A stretch of DNA of 64,000 nt from the NCBI GenBank assembly GCA_037042915.1, contig CM073193.1, positions 2,542,001 to 2,606,000 of the forward strand, given 5' to 3'. Positions 11,681 through 23,669 of this stretch are shown piece by piece. The notes below the pieces were generated by a model. The model saw only the letters and a program-made list of their open reading frames with translations, ran no database searches and was not told the origin of the DNA. The translations under genes were made by a program, and so were the position numbers. This DNA is from Auricularia sp. M13 (taxonomy: Eukaryota > Basidiomycota > Agaricomycetes > Auriculariales > Auriculariaceae). Each line of letters opens with the position of its first letter. The first letter of the stretch is position 1.

Positions 11681-11911
11681 ATGGGTTCTCTCATCCCATC
11701 CGAACGATACTGCATACACGTCCTGCGGCAGCTCGAAGACCATGTTATCAACATCGAACCGGGATTCGCCTTCGCTGCGATGAGGAACGTGGCCCGACTG
11801 GTGTGCTCCCCGGCTCCCGATGCAGTATTGTACAGTCTGATATGGGATTTGGTTACGTTTCGCGATGTGGTGAATAATTTCCTACTTGATGGTAATGGTC
11901 CAGATGAGTGA
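11681..11911 (+). pseudogene. Duplicated terminal exon of the upstream uncharacterised gene
   Basis: The 76-codon frame contains VLRQLEDHVINIEPGFAF and LYSLIWDLVTFRD, about 60% identical by eye over some 58 residues to exon 3 of the gene ending at 11514. No counterpart of exons 1 and 2 precedes it. It is read as a decayed tandem duplicate of the 3' exon rather than a working gene. Use as an alternative last exon of the upstream gene is possible. Confidence 0.6.
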
Positions 11912-12130
11912 TGGGACCCCGTTGTCTCACCCCTGAATAGTGTTTAAAAGCTCGTTTGGTTGTCGAACAATCGTTCGCGATTCGATCAGATATACTGTAT
12001 ACTAGTAACGTGTGGAAAACAAAGAAGTATTCTATGTCAATTCAATTCTGCAAAGATTTTCAAAAAGCTGAACCGGGTACTGAGTGAATTCACAGTCTGT
12101 GAGCACATTTCTCGCAAATAAAACTCTCGT
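11912..12130. other. Intergenic, nothing recognised
   Basis: No ORF, repeat or RNA gene is evident. The segment separates the duplicated exon from the COQ2-derived fragment. Confidence 0.5.
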
Positions 12131-12575
12131 TCAAATCGCGGAACGTGACGCCGGAGATCCTCGGACCTCCGAGTCGGAACTTGAAGTCGCGTATTGGGCG
12201 TGTCCGAGTAGCGGCACAGTTCTCACTGGTCAGTGAATTGAAGACGAGCATTCGAGTCGGCAGCAACGGGCATGCAGCTTACCATGCTCTCAGTTGGACC
12301 TCTCTGTGACCTCTCTGCTGCGCTAGAGGCGCGCAGCTTAGCTTCAGCAGAGAACACAAGCGCAAGATGTCTGGGACACGGCGAACATACGCACGCGACG
12401 CGGCCAGTCGCGACCACTGAGTCGCTGTAGAACGATTATCTTCCTTCGTAAAGTCTGCACAGGAGACTAGAGTCGCTGTGGCCATCTAGGTCCTGGCTGG
12501 ACAAGCTGCCCACTGGAAGCTCGCAGCCGTATGCGCACCTGACGAATAGGCAATCAGCATTGGAACCCCCTTGAC
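12131..12575 (+). pseudogene. Decayed copy of the COQ2 promoter and 5' exon region
   Basis: From about 12289 to 12575 the DNA parallels the start of the COQ2 gene at 23.6-23.9 kb. Shared stretches include CGAACATACGCACGCGACGC, TGGACAAGCTGCC against TCGACAAGCTGCC, and CAGCCGTATGCGCACCTGACG against CAGCCGTACGCGCATCTGACG. Further upstream both copies share GATCCTCGGAC inside a short palindrome. The copy ends before the catalytic Asp-rich motif, so no enzyme could be made. Where COQ2 has ACCGTGCTCTGA this copy has ACCATGCTCTCA, which opens a 44-codon frame ending at TAG. It looks like an old segmental duplication of the gene's front end. Confidence 0.65.
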
Positions 12576-12780
12576 TGCGCTGCATTCTCGTCTCGAATTC
12601 AGGGCGGCGTACTCGCAACGCTGGCCGAGATGACATGTCACGTAATGGCGTATTGCAGTTTTCGTACCTCGTCAACGCGTACGGTACACAACATTCCGCG
12701 ATTCAAAATACAGCAAGCAAAAGGGGAGCTCATATTACAGTCGTATGTCCGGCGCCGCCAGCGCCCTTTTCGTGCTATGC
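12576..12780. other. Intergenic, 3' flank of the CE15 gene
   Basis: About 200 bp with no gene; presumably the 3' UTR of the minus-strand esterase. Confidence 0.5.
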
Positions 12781-14331
12781 CTACGCGAGGTTGGGCACGG
12801 ACCAGTCGATCCACTGGGTCTCATTGAACGTGAAGCTTCCGTCTGTGCGCATGACGTTCGTGTTGGTGCTCTGGCCGAGGAGGAACTTGCCGATGAATGC
12901 GTTGAGCTCGGAGGACTGCGCGCTGGGGAACTGGCAGTGGCTGTGCCCGCCAACCTGGGAGAAGCCCATCGAGTCCGCCGCGCCGAAGGCCTGGTAGACC
13001 TTGTGCCCCGCGCGCATGCAGCCGTTGCACGACTCGCTCCCGAGCCACTCCTGGCTCGTGTTCTCAATCACGAACAGCCCGCGCGGCGCGACGAGCGCGG
13101 CGAGCTCGTGGTGGTCGACGGAGAGCGTGGGGATCTTGTTGACGAACGGGTCGAAATTCTTCGAGAACCACACGTTCTCCGTGATGATCTGCGACGCCGT
13201 CTGCACGTTCTGCCCACGGCTCTTCTGCCAGTCCGAGAGTCGCCAGCACGCGGAGCCGCCCGAGCCCGACTCCTGCGGGAGCGTGAGCGCGATGCGCGGC
13301 TCAAACGCGCCCGCGACGAATGCGCCCTTGCCGTTGCGCGAGCAGCCCGTCACACCCAGCCGCTTTGCGTCGATGCGCGAGCTCGGCCCGAGCTTCTCGA
13401 GCGCGTCCACGATGCGCGACACGCCCCAAGCCCACGCCGCCAATGCGCCGGCGCTGTGCCCGCTGCCGTACAGCGTGTAGAACTTGCCCTGCCCGCGGCT
13501 GCCCGTGTTCACCTGTGCGGCGATGTCGTCGTTGTTGAAGTTGATCGTCGCGACGCCCGCCGGGATGGGGATGCTAGGGGCGGCATAGGCACTGTGGCCG
13601 TGTGAGTAAGAGACACGTGCATGCAATCCATACTCACATTATGGCCGGGAACGGTCCGTTGCCGCTGGGGATGTTGACAGACGCAGTGAACGAGATCGTC
13701 TTGCCCTGGTCCGTCACGGACACCGTCAAGCTATTACCAGAGAGGGTGCCAGTGACGCTTTGAGGCGGTCCAGGGATGGTGCCAAGCTCGTAGCGCTGGA
13801 AGAGCTGACTGATCTCAGCCTGGCGGCAGGAAAATTGGGCTTTGGAGGTCGCGCGACCTCCTGCGGCGAACGCGAAAGGATCGGGTAGTTTAGAGTTGTT
13901 GACGGTGACGGTGCCTGGGGTTGCAGGGCAGTCACTCGCACCCGGGCCTGACGGAGAGGTCGACGTGCTTGTTGCGGTGGTGGTACCCGAGGATGTTGGC
14001 ACAGAGGTAGGCGACTGGGTTGTAGTCGAACTCGCAGTGCTGCTCGAGGATGTCACGGTGGGGCCGCCAGGCAAGCATTGGGAGTAGTAGTCCTAAATTC
14101 ATTTCAGAGACAGTCGCATGGAAGTAATATCCCGTACACACGTTCTGCTTTACACAGGTTGCTCCAGATACGCAGGTCGTGGGCCCAGTCCAACCTACAT
14201 CAATCTGTGAGTTTGCCTACTGGTAGATGGACAACGTTGGACGCACCGATGCCGCCGCATTGTCCCCAGACCTGAGCCTGCGCAGCGACATACGCAGGAA
14301 GCACAGCGACAAGAGCGAAGAACGAACGCAT
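12781..14331 (-). CDS. 4-O-methyl-glucuronoyl methylesterase (CE15) with N-terminal CBM1
   Basis: This secreted enzyme cleaves the ester between glucuronoxylan and lignin alcohols. The start at 14331 opens a signal peptide (MRSFFALVAVLPAYVAAQ), followed directly by a fungal cellulose-binding module (QVWGQCGGIG, then Cys-containing exons to YYSQCLPGG). A Ser/Thr linker follows, then the CE15 alpha/beta-hydrolase. The catalytic serine lies in GCSRNGKG, the acid in the LPQESGSGG region, and the histidine in GGHSHCQFP near the C-terminus. At least three introns are needed, one at 13627-13670. A TATA-like GATAAAA lies about 50 bp upstream. The order CBM1-linker-CE15 matches Cip2-type enzymes of wood-decay fungi. 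No damage is seen. Confidence 0.9.
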
Positions 14332-14381
14332 GATGAGTGCTGTCTGAGTGCCCAAGAAAACGCGTACCTCACGCTGCTCGT

Positions 14382-14388
14382 CTTTTAT
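14382..14388 (-). promoter_or_regulatory. TATA-like box of the CE15 esterase
   Basis: On the minus strand the sequence reads GGATAAAAGA, centred about 54 bp upstream of the ATG at 14331. Inferred from position only. Confidence 0.4.
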
Positions 14389-14962
14389 CCTGCTGCACAA
14401 CACGTCAATCAACGAGTTCCAGAAATAACGCGGATATCTGCCGCGGCCGCTACGCACCCCAGTCATGTCTTGGCGTCAGTGCTCAGGACCGTCTGCCAAG
14501 CATCAGTCAAGGTGCAGACTCGTGCTAATGGGACGTTCCCGATTCCCACCAATGAAGCGTAGCGCCCCGGGCGGAGGGACTTCGGCGCAAAGGCGATGCG
14601 ACGATGTGGGGAAGAATGCAAACGCCAAGCGCGAAGCGCGGGGAGAGTTCGTAACAGATGCTCGGAGGATACGCGGAAGCGAAGCGTGTCTACTCCGATA
14701 ATTCGACGCCGTGCACCCATGATCACACGAGAGAATCCCATATACGACCAGAAGAAGATTCCGCCAACCTTCTAACAAGAGCACGTGTACGACACGTGCG
14801 AGACGAAATGGACTGGTAGAAATGAAGTGGCGGTAGACGAACTTGAAGAAAGGCGTCCGGGAGCGTAGATGATGGAAAGCATCGAGAGCTCTTATTGATA
14901 CACCAGGAAGTCTATCCAGCCCAGGTCCATCTATACACCGATAGGTACCAAGAGCGAAGAAA
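14389..14962. other. Intergenic between CE15 and MFS genes
   Basis: About 570 bp. A 184-codon minus-strand frame (14503-15057) overlaps the end of the transporter gene and looks like chance. Nothing else is supportable. Confidence 0.5.
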
Positions 14963-17184
14963 TCAGCCAGTAAAACTCCGTAACATTCTAGACGCGACCT
15001 TCGGAGTCGCGCAAGCGGATCCTGCCTGGCCGCAGGGCACCTTGCCATATGATCCAAGTGAGAAAACCGAGGTTACGATCCCGCTGAAAACGCCGGCGAC
15101 GTTCACGGGCGTATAATTGCCGCGGAGCGGGCCAGCCACAGCAAGGTCGATAGGTCGCAGTACGAGGCCAAAAACGCCTGAAATCAAGCCAGCCAAACCC
15201 AAGACAGTCCCGAAAGTTTCGAAACCGAAAACCCTATGAGAAAATGCTTAGTGGAGCAATATCAATGCTTTTCGTGCCCACTGACTTCGCACAAAAATCG
15301 TTCACTGGAAGTACAAAGGAATCAGAGATCATGCATCCCGCAGACATCGTAGGATTGACGCACCGAATGTATACATTACTGGTCGAAATACCACGAACAG
15401 CAAGATGTTTAGCGCTTGCGCGATAATATCAGGCATGGTACCGAGTAAGCCGTACAAGGCCCCAGAGCAGAGTATCACGATTATCGTGTCGTAGAGGCCC
15501 CTTGAATCCAGTAGGTAGCCAAGCAGTGGTACACCTGAGGTCAGATCAAGCTTTCAGTTTGTCTGGGGCGACACGAGCACGAACTGAGCACGCCTCCCAA
15601 TGGGAGAAGGATAGCAAATGACTCCGAGAGCCGCTGGGCTGGCTGAGGAGCGAGATACCAAACAAGTTGCGACTGCACGGTCTGGATGTAGTAGTTGATA
15701 CGCGCACTGCAAGCCTTGTCAGTATGGTGCATCAGATTCTTACGCGAGAGCTTACGCGTGGATGCAAAGGAACAAGCTGATAGCACTAGTGGTTGCATTA
15801 ATGTCGCAAGAGAAAGAGGGGGTAGGTGTACCCACATAAACCAGCGGCTCGTGACCTGTTCGCGAAGCTTATGGCCGACCAGCATGCCCTGGACGGGATC
15901 ATGCACAGGACTGGTCTCCTTGAGGGCGAGAGAAGGAGGAGGAGACGGAGATGGCGACCGCACGAGTGAGGCGGCCTCGGACTCCTCGAAGTCAACCTCT
16001 GAATGCGTATACACCTCATGGGTCACAAGGACTCCATGCGTCGGCGGGGCTGGCCCAACGTCAACGGATTCGAACTCCTCCAAAGAATATGAATGCGTAG
16101 GTCCAATGGTGAACTGTTCTAGGATGATCCTTGGTGTTCTGTCAATCAGTGACGCGAGTCACTAACAGGCCACATACAGAGCAGGAATGACCGTGTATGC
16201 CCAGAAGAATATTCGTATGGGTAGGCCTCCATCGAGCCTGGGATATCGTAATTCCTGTGAATAACTCGAGACATGCGAAGATAGCTCCACGTACGCACCA
16301 GGAGTCAAGCCAGTAAAAGCCCAGAAATGGGACACTGGACACATCGAAAGCGCCAGTAATCAGACTCATGACGAGTCCCGAGCGAGTTGGGAATGCATTT
16401 GAAAGGTGAAATGCCGACATATAAATGAGGGGACCACCAATGGCCATCGCGACGAAACCGCTTTCACCCAGTCAGCGGCGGCTTGCAGAGAGGAAGGCGC
16501 ACACATGAGATAGGTATCCACTGGTTCAGGTTAGACAGATCCACGAAGTCGTACAAGACCGTCCACGAACCTGGACCCTCCTGACCGAACCCGAAAGCGA
16601 TGTTGCCCAAGGCAAATATCGTTGCTCCAAGAAGACACGTCCACTGAGGACCAACATGATCAAGAATAATGCCAACTGGCAAGGCGATGACCTGAGTATG
16701 GACAAGGACGTTAGGACGCCATTACTGTCAGTGTTTGAATTTGGAGCATGCATTCGAGGTGACGGCAGCAAGCGTGAACAGGCTATTGAGCCTGAGGTTC
16801 TGGAACGCGAGTCAGAGAGGAAGGACGGCCAACCCAAATTATAGATACCTGGGCCTCACAAGGCTGCTCGCCACGATGTTCGTCTTGGGACACGCATAGA
16901 CCACGATATACGCCTGGCAATATCATTCAACGCTCAACGCAGCCTGCATAGCGGGAACCAAGCAGCACACCTTGGCGAATAAGAACGGGCTTCAGTGCTG
17001 TTGGATCGTGAGCATAGTTCAGATAGCTCTAACAAACTGTAGACCTGCAAAGCCGAATACCACGCCCGAGCAAGCGACGCTAGGAGCTGTTATAAGCGAC
17101 CACGAAGCCAGAGCTGCTGAAGGGCCCGTACCAGAATATGACAGCAAATGCGACCTGCGCAACGTGCAGAGTACGCGATGACAT
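14963..17184 (-). CDS. MFS transporter of the SLC43/FMP42 family
   Basis: Predicted multi-pass membrane carrier; fungal FMP42-like proteins are associated with mitochondria or vacuoles, and the substrate is not known. Spliced reading from 17184 (MSSRTLHVAQVAFAV) gives the signature FGFAALKPVLIRQGVYRGLC. It continues with PVGIILDHVGPQWTCLLG, the conserved IGGPLIYMSAFHLSNAFP, FFWAYTVIPALYV, a long polar central loop with HDPVQGMLVGHKL, and finally RPVMYT, NDFCAKVFGFETFGTV and a last membrane segment. About ten short introns explain the many frame changes, and every join I tried keeps the family sequence open. The gene therefore looks intact despite its broken six-frame appearance. Exact exon borders in the middle are approximate. 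Confidence 0.8.
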
Positions 17185-17399
17185 GACCCAGTGAAAGCGT
17201 TGGGAGTAACGCAATTACCGCGGAGCAGGAACAACTGTCAAGTCCGAGTCCAAGGGGCAGGAACCCCGCCGCGGCAACAAGTTCACTTCAAGACAAACAC
17301 AAGCAGTAGATGCGAGCATAGAACAATAGAATGTGTTTTGTTTTAAACCTATCCTTAAAGTATACCATAAGGTTTCGTACAGATCGCGCGCGCAATTTA

Positions 17400-20300
17400 C
17401 TATGTGCCTTTCTTGGACACCCGGGACACAAGAGAAACAAGCCTGGTCCGAACTCGCCCTCTCTCACGCCTCGCCTTTACAGTCTCCTCCTCTACGGGGT
17501 CCGGTAGCGACAGCCCCGATGCTGCGCTACGCACAGACCCTCCCACTTCCTCCGGCAATCGCGATCGGCTCTTCGTGTGCGCAAGATAATGGATGAACGA
17601 GTTTGATAAAATCCGGTCGCGCTGTGGACGCGGCTTGACCATCAACGAAGGTGGGCTATCAACCTGCTGCTGATGCTCTTCCTGGACTGGCGACGGTTGC
17701 GGCGGCCCAGTGGCGGACATCGTTCGTGCGCGTTTGTGAGTGTTCGGAGGTGTGTGCGGGATGCCAGCCCACGACACCGACCTCTACTCCATTTCGTTAG
17801 CAAGCGCGAAGGAAAGCAATTAGACCGAACGCACCCGAGCATCAATAGTCCCTGCGCTCATTGTCCGCCGGCGCACGCTGCTGCTGAGCACAGCCAGCGG
17901 CGGGCGGTGTGGCTCAACATACGTCGGCGGGTGCTTGGCGACGTTGCTGATACTCATCCTGCGGTCGCCTGACGGGCGTCTCGGCGACATCGAGCGCGCG
18001 CGGGTAGGCGAAGGCGAGGACGAGCGTGCGCGAGGATGGGGGTGCGGCTTGATGAGCTCAGTCCAAGTCACAGTACCCTCAGGACGCTGATGGTGCACAT
18101 GCTTGCCAGAGCTCGCCGAACTGCCTGGACGTGACTTCTGCGGCCGACTCTCAGAGCCGACCAGTGTCCCGAACTGGCTGGCGTGTGAGCTTCATTTACA
18201 CAAGTATGTAGATAGCTTACCTCGTCCGCGGCAGCATTGTCGTACCTGCCTACAAGGCTCCTGCTCGACAGCGTGCTGAACACCGACAGTGTCCTATCAC
18301 GCTTCTTGCCCTTGCCCGGCGTTATCGTCAGCTCTCCCGTAGGCGCAGAATGCGAATGCTGCACACAGAAACGCAACAAAGCAATGATGTTAATTAAAAC
18401 GAGTGTTCACAACGTCTGGGTACTAGAACTGGTACGCACCGGCATCGGCGGTATGACAGGCATAGGGGGTACAGGCGGCTCCTCCGCATCCGCCCCCTTA
18501 TTCTTCTTCGCATTGCGCTTGAACAGCGACATCGACCTCCGGCGCCCCTCGACGGCGCCGTGTTCGCGGTCCGGCATGCCCAGGCCCGACGAAAAGAGCG
18601 ACATCGTCCTGCTCCGCGTCTCGGACGAGGGGCCGGCCTGGGGCACCGGCGGAACGGGCGGGACGGGCTCGGGTGTGGTCATCGCCGTGCGGCGGCTGGA
18701 GAGCGTGCTGAACAGCGACACGGTGCGGCTGCGCTGCGTCTTGAAGTCCTTGTTGGACGACTTGCTCGAGCGGCGCGTGTGCGACTGCTTCTCGCTGCTG
18801 TGCGGCGCCGATGACGAAGCGTTCGACGATGTCGCGGATCGCGGTGGCGTGGACGGCGCGAGCGACACCGTGCTGGCGTTGAAGGTCTTGCTGCCGCTGG
18901 GTACACCGAGTTCCTCCTCGCGGCGCAGATGCAACTTGCTCAGCACGCGCTTCACGAACTTCCCGCTCTTGGTGCGCGCGCGACTTGGACTGGGGAGCGA
19001 GTCGCGGCTCTCGGAACCGGGGAAGCGAATCGAGTCTCGCCAGTGTGAACGGTCCTCCTCCTCGCCCGCGCGATGGAAGTCGAAGTCGAAGCTGGGTACG
19101 CGCTCGATCGTCCTCGACGGCACGGGATGCACCTCCGGCGACGCGCTGGGAAGACCTCGTCGAGGATCTGGTCAAGCGAGAGCGGCGCGACCTCGCTCTC
19201 CCCGTCGGACGTGCTCTCGTCGTCCTGCAGTATAGCAGACCGAGGGAAGTCCATATGCGATGCGCGACGGCGCTCCGGTCTCGGGGGCGTGGAAGTCATC
19301 GGAACGTCGAGATGTGATGCGCGCCGCCGTGACGTGGATGGCACATCGAGCAGCGCCTTCGACGACTTGCGCCTCGGCTTGGGCAGCGAGACGGATGGCA
19401 CCTCGTCACGCGCATCCTCCGACAGCAAGCTGTCCGACATTTGCTCTGCGTGAGCATGATCGTGGTCCTCCTCGGTCGGGCTCTCGGTCGTGAAGCTGAA
19501 TTGCGAGAAAGTCGGCGACACATCATTGCTGACGGGTGCAGGCTCAGGCGCGAAAGTACTGCGCAACGGGCTAGGCGTGCTCGTGCCCGAGGGCCGCCCG
19601 AATTCAGCGCGCAGGGACGAGGTCCGGCGAGCGCGCGGGTGAAAGCGAGCTGAGCGACCCGCTGCTGCGCATCGTGCGCAACTTGTGCAGCGCCGCTTCG
19701 AGCGCGCCGACCGCGGACTCGTGCGCAGACCACGCGAGTGAGCCCCCGCTGACGCTCTCGCGCGGGCCACCCTGAGAAAGCGCCAGCTGGCGAAGGTTCT
19801 CGCGCGTCAGAGGCGACGATGCGCCGGTGCTGATGGGCGATTCTTCCTGGTTTGCACCAGAAGAAGCAGCCAGCGACGATGACGCGGATAGTCTGACGGA
19901 GCTGTCCTGGACAACAGCGTCGTTCGCTTCCTCCTCCGCGGCGGTGGGAGCGACGTCCTCCTCCTCTTCCCCTTCAGCGGCATCAGAAGCGGTCTCGCTG
20001 GTCAACGCCTGTAAAGAAACACATTAGCCGCGCTGAGGTTATATCCTGGGAATATTTACCTCATTTGACAGAGAGCGCGTGATATCGTCCTCAATCTGCT
20101 GGAGCGCAGACGAAGGGCGCGACGGAGGAAGAGGGACATCCACAGCGCCTGGCTGAAGCGAGACACGGGAACTGGCTGCTTCACTGGTGAGCGACACAGG
20201 CGTGATCGCACCCTCGTCGAGCAGCACTGGAATAAGAAGCGGCGACGGCACGGTGTCGAGTGCAAGCTCGATGGCGGGGGGAGACGTATACGCTTGTGCG

Positions 20301-22141
20301 TCTTGTGTGTTCTCTTCAGTCGCCAGAGCATTGTCTGGAGCAGGCTCTTGACAGTCTTGCGGAGTCGTTTCCTGCTCCGGCGCCTCTTCCTCTTCCTCCT
20401 GGAGCAGGCTCCGGTTCGGCTGCCGGAACCTGTGGGACCGCCGCGGACGCGGCGGCTGATGCGTCCTCCACGACAGGGAGGACGGGGACGACATCCAAAG
20501 TGACGCCCTCCTCCGAATCGCTATCCACTTCGAAGTCTTCATGCACAGTCAAAAGTAAAGGGGTTGTCGGCGCCAGTTCGTCTTCGTCTGCCTCCTGGGG
20601 CAATGGCGTGTTGACCGCCGTTGCGTCCTCGGTCACAGCGGGCGCGAGCGCCGCCTCGACCGGAATCTCCTCGTCAACATCTGTCTCCGGAACAGGTTCC
20701 TCCGAGGGCAAGCCTGCGTCGTCGGCACCCAGAACGGGCTCGACCTCGACCCCAACATCGACCTGAGCAGGAAGTTCAGGCTCGTCCTGCGTCTCAGTTG
20801 TAGGGAACGCCGGCCAGTCCTGCTCCTCCGCGCGCGGGAGCGCGGCGATTGTCGGGCTGGGTGGCGCGAAGCGCACTGGCGACATCTCGCGGATGGGGGA
20901 GCGCGGAGCTGGTGCGAACGTGATCGGCGATAGCACATCCTCGAACGGCTCAGACGCAGGCTCAGACGTGTCCACGGGCGGCAGGGGCGGACGGTCGGAC
21001 GGTAGAGGCGCCACGAAATCGTGTTCGTCGTCGGAATACGGGGAGGCGGGCGCAGCGGGGAGACCGACCGAGGGAGCCGAGAGCGAGGGAAGCGAGTCTA
21101 TTGCCGGGGTAATCGGTGCTGGTGCTGGTTCCGGTGCTGGTTGAGGCAGGTCAACATCGCCCTCATCATCTGAGTAGGGCTCGGGTGCAGCGGGCAGTGG
21201 CAGAGACGGAGACAGGGGCAGGTTGAGGCTGAGGGTGGGCAAACACGCGACATCAGGCGCCGAGAGGGCACGCTCGCGCAACAGTGGAAACACAGGACGG
21301 TCGTCACGCCGCGTCGGCGTGGTGGCGGTGCGCGATTGCGTTGGACGCTGGTGCCTGGGCGAGAGCAGCAGGGCCCGGAAGAAAAATGCGGGGTCGTCGA
21401 GGTGAGGCTCGGGCAATTCCAGATGCGGCTGTTGGTGCACAGGCGTTGTCGGCGCCTGCAACTCCGTTTCCGGAATATTTGCTGCGCCAGAACGCGGACG
21501 AGCATCGTCTGGCGCGGGGTCTGACAAGTTTAGAAGCAGGCCGTGCGGTTGCGACTGTTGGACGTCGGCGCTATGCGGGTCCGGGTCCGGGACAGGACGG
21601 TCTAGAGCGTGTAAGGGCAAGTTCAGAGCCAACGGCGACATGGGCGACAGTGGCGGGCGCCGCGGCGACGATAACGGCGTCGTGGACGAGTGCAGCAGTG
21701 GTCCCAGGCCGAGCATGCGCGGCGACATGCAGGCGCCATGCATATTGACGCTGGCGCCTGCTCCGTCGGACTGGGAGCATGGGAATGTAGGCTCTGCAAC
21801 GAGTCGAGCGCGCGTTCCAGGTGCGGTCTGCGGGCGTCGTCGTCCGGGGCGTTGCGGACGAGCGTCTCGAGCCTCTGGACGAGCTCCTCGACCTGGGCTT
21901 CTTCGTTCTGGTCGTCCGCGGGCGCTGCGTGGATGAACCTGTGCAGATGTGCGAGCGTGAGGCGCAGCGAGAAGGCGTTCCAGTGGCCGCGCGAGCTGAA
22001 GGAAAACGCGAGCAGCGAGAACGCGAGCACTTCGAGCAGCACCGGTCGCGCGAGCGAGTTGCGAACGTAGTCCTGCCAATGCGCGGTCAGCCTGAGCGTG
22101 TTCATACTGGGGTGTCGATGGGCACGCACTGTGAACGGCAT
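17400..22141 (-). CDS. Very large disordered Ser/Pro/Glu-rich protein with repeated basic RxRTxS motifs
   Basis: No known domain is recognised. The start (22141, MPFTVRAHRHPSMNTLRL) opens about 170 residues with a hydrophobic/amphipathic stretch (LLEVLAFSLLAFSF) and then a coiled-coil-like acidic helix. The remaining 1200 or so residues are Pro/Ser/Glu/Asp-rich and then Arg/Ser-rich. The C-terminal third repeats RTVSLFSTLSSRR, RTMSLFSSG, RRSMSLFKR, RTLSVFSTLSSRS, RRTMSA and RARTMSA, which look like sites for basophilic kinases. Several introns are visible, for example near 18200, 17770 and 20000. Two joins (about 21750 and 20400) are less certain and could be frame changes. A signalling or polarity scaffold is possible, but this is a guess. 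Confidence 0.6.
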
Positions 22142-22281
22142 TGTGGTTGTGGGTGTTCAGGGCGTGGGCATGGAAGGGAAGGGACAGCGAGTGTGGACAA
22201 GGGAAAGGAACGTGTCGGACTGGCTGGCTGGGGGCAGTCCAATCTATAAGCCAGCTGGACCAGATGAGATAGAGATTTCAG

Positions 22282-23189
22282 ATGAACGACGAATCTGACT
22301 CCGACTCAACCGCTTTCCTTCCGTACTCCCTGTCGATCAGCCGATCCCTCCACCATCCCTGCCATCCAGCCTGTCTCTGTCGTCTGCCACGCCCTGCACG
22401 GCGCTCCCGAAGCTGCTGCCACTCTGCCCGCCGACGTCGAAATCGTCCATCGTCCCCGGACACCGCCACCTCTATTTCTCGACCCATCGGCCCGTCCTCG
22501 GTCCAGCCGCGATTCGAGACACCCATCGTCATCTGTTGCCCCTCCGCAGACGCTCTTTGCCAGCTGCACAGGCACTCGAACACATCCTGGGCTGGGCTGA
22601 CATCATGGTCTGAACGGACTCGGAGTCTCGCTCGTACATGACCGTGTTTTTTTCCTCGCAAATCCGGCCGTGGACTCAGGTTCAGTGGCACCGGCCTTTC
22701 ACAGACCACCATGAATCTTGGCTTTGGCTCGGCCGTTGTGGTTTCCTGGTTCAAGTTGTCGATGAACAATGCTGGCACTTGGGCCCTTTTGAGCTATGAC
22801 CTTGCACTCACAACAACTGAAGCGCACAAGCTTGGGACCGTGGTATCCTATGCCTATAAAGCCCTACCCGGAGCTCGCTACGCTCTTCACCTTGTCGACG
22901 GGAGCTGGGGCCCGGAAGTCATTGTCGCTGAACATCACTGTATCCTCACCTGATCGCCCAGTAAGCCTTGCTTGCGATATACGACATGTTCGGCACTTCG
23001 ACGACCGGCTCTCCCTCGACACTTTCCGTCTTCGCATCGGCGCACTCGCCTCGCGACACCCGCGCCCTCTACTCGCAGCTCTTCACTGGTCCCACCGCCA
23101 AGAGCGCATCGTCGGTATCTATCTCTACCCTGAACGTGGGCCCGAGAAGCAAAACTTCGTTGCTCAGCAAAATAATCGCGCGCAAGTGA
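22282..23189 (+). CDS. Possible uncharacterised gene, exon structure unresolved
   Basis: The plus strand carries overlapping open stretches with an acceptable intron between about 22615 and 22680. Downstream of it, a coherent stretch reads FLVQVVDEQCWHLGPFEL, and a final Ser-rich frame ends at 23189 (SKIIARK). A TATA-like TCTATAAG lies 40 bp before the first ATG. The frames do not join into one convincing protein, and no family is recognised. The minus strand also has a 166-codon frame (22278-22778) without motifs. I list it so the 1.4-kb interval is not read as empty. Confidence 0.25.
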
Positions 23190-23514
23190 CGCATACGACC
23201 CACATGAATACCCACGCTCATTCTGTTTTGATGCAACATGGACTAGACCTCTGTTCCGCGTTTTCTGATGGACATGTTCTCCTCAATTCTCGTCTCATCC
23301 GCTCACACGCATTTTGTATTTGTATCGTACAACTGATACCCAATCATGACCATACCTTCAATATCATTATCAAGCTACATTCTGCTTGAACAATGAGTGC
23401 ATGACAAGTTTGAGCATTGTAATGCAAAGCCCGAATGATTACGAATCAGGATGGGAGAAGGAAGCCATACTTACTCGTCCGGCCAAATTAGTATATGCGA
23501 CTGGAATCGACAAA

Positions 23515-23533
23515 GTCCGAGGGATCCTCGGAC
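23515..23533. promoter_or_regulatory. Palindrome upstream of COQ2
   Basis: GTCCGAGG and CCTCGGAC form a perfect 8-bp inverted repeat with a 3-nt spacer, 137-155 bp before the first certain COQ2 exon. A related palindrome (CTCGGA-CC-TCCGAG) lies at 12160-12173 upstream of the COQ2-derived fragment, and both share GATCCTCGGAC. It could be a dimeric factor's site; function is inferred. Confidence 0.35.
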
Positions 23534-23669
23534 TTCGAAAGCGCGCACGCTCTCCTTGATCGACGACAGTGACCGCTTGGTGCGCTCAGCGACATGGCGA
23601 GCACCATCGCGGCGCGCCATGGATGCACAATCTACCGTGCTCTGAACTCAACCCCCTGCTGCGCCAGAG

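Noticed and set aside
12745-13605. 286-codon plus-strand ORF
   Set aside because: Antisense shadow of the CE15 esterase; Arg/Ala/Val composition typical of reverse reading of GC-rich coding DNA.
14503-15057. 184-codon minus-strand ORF
   Set aside because: Overlaps the last exon of the MFS gene in another frame and has no domain.
15541-17234. Broken MFS pseudogene
   Set aside because: Frame changes are all explained by short GT-AG introns that restore the SLC43/FMP42 signature blocks.
18237-19235. 332-codon plus-strand ORF
   Set aside because: Shadow of the disordered minus-strand gene; no motif and no splice support.
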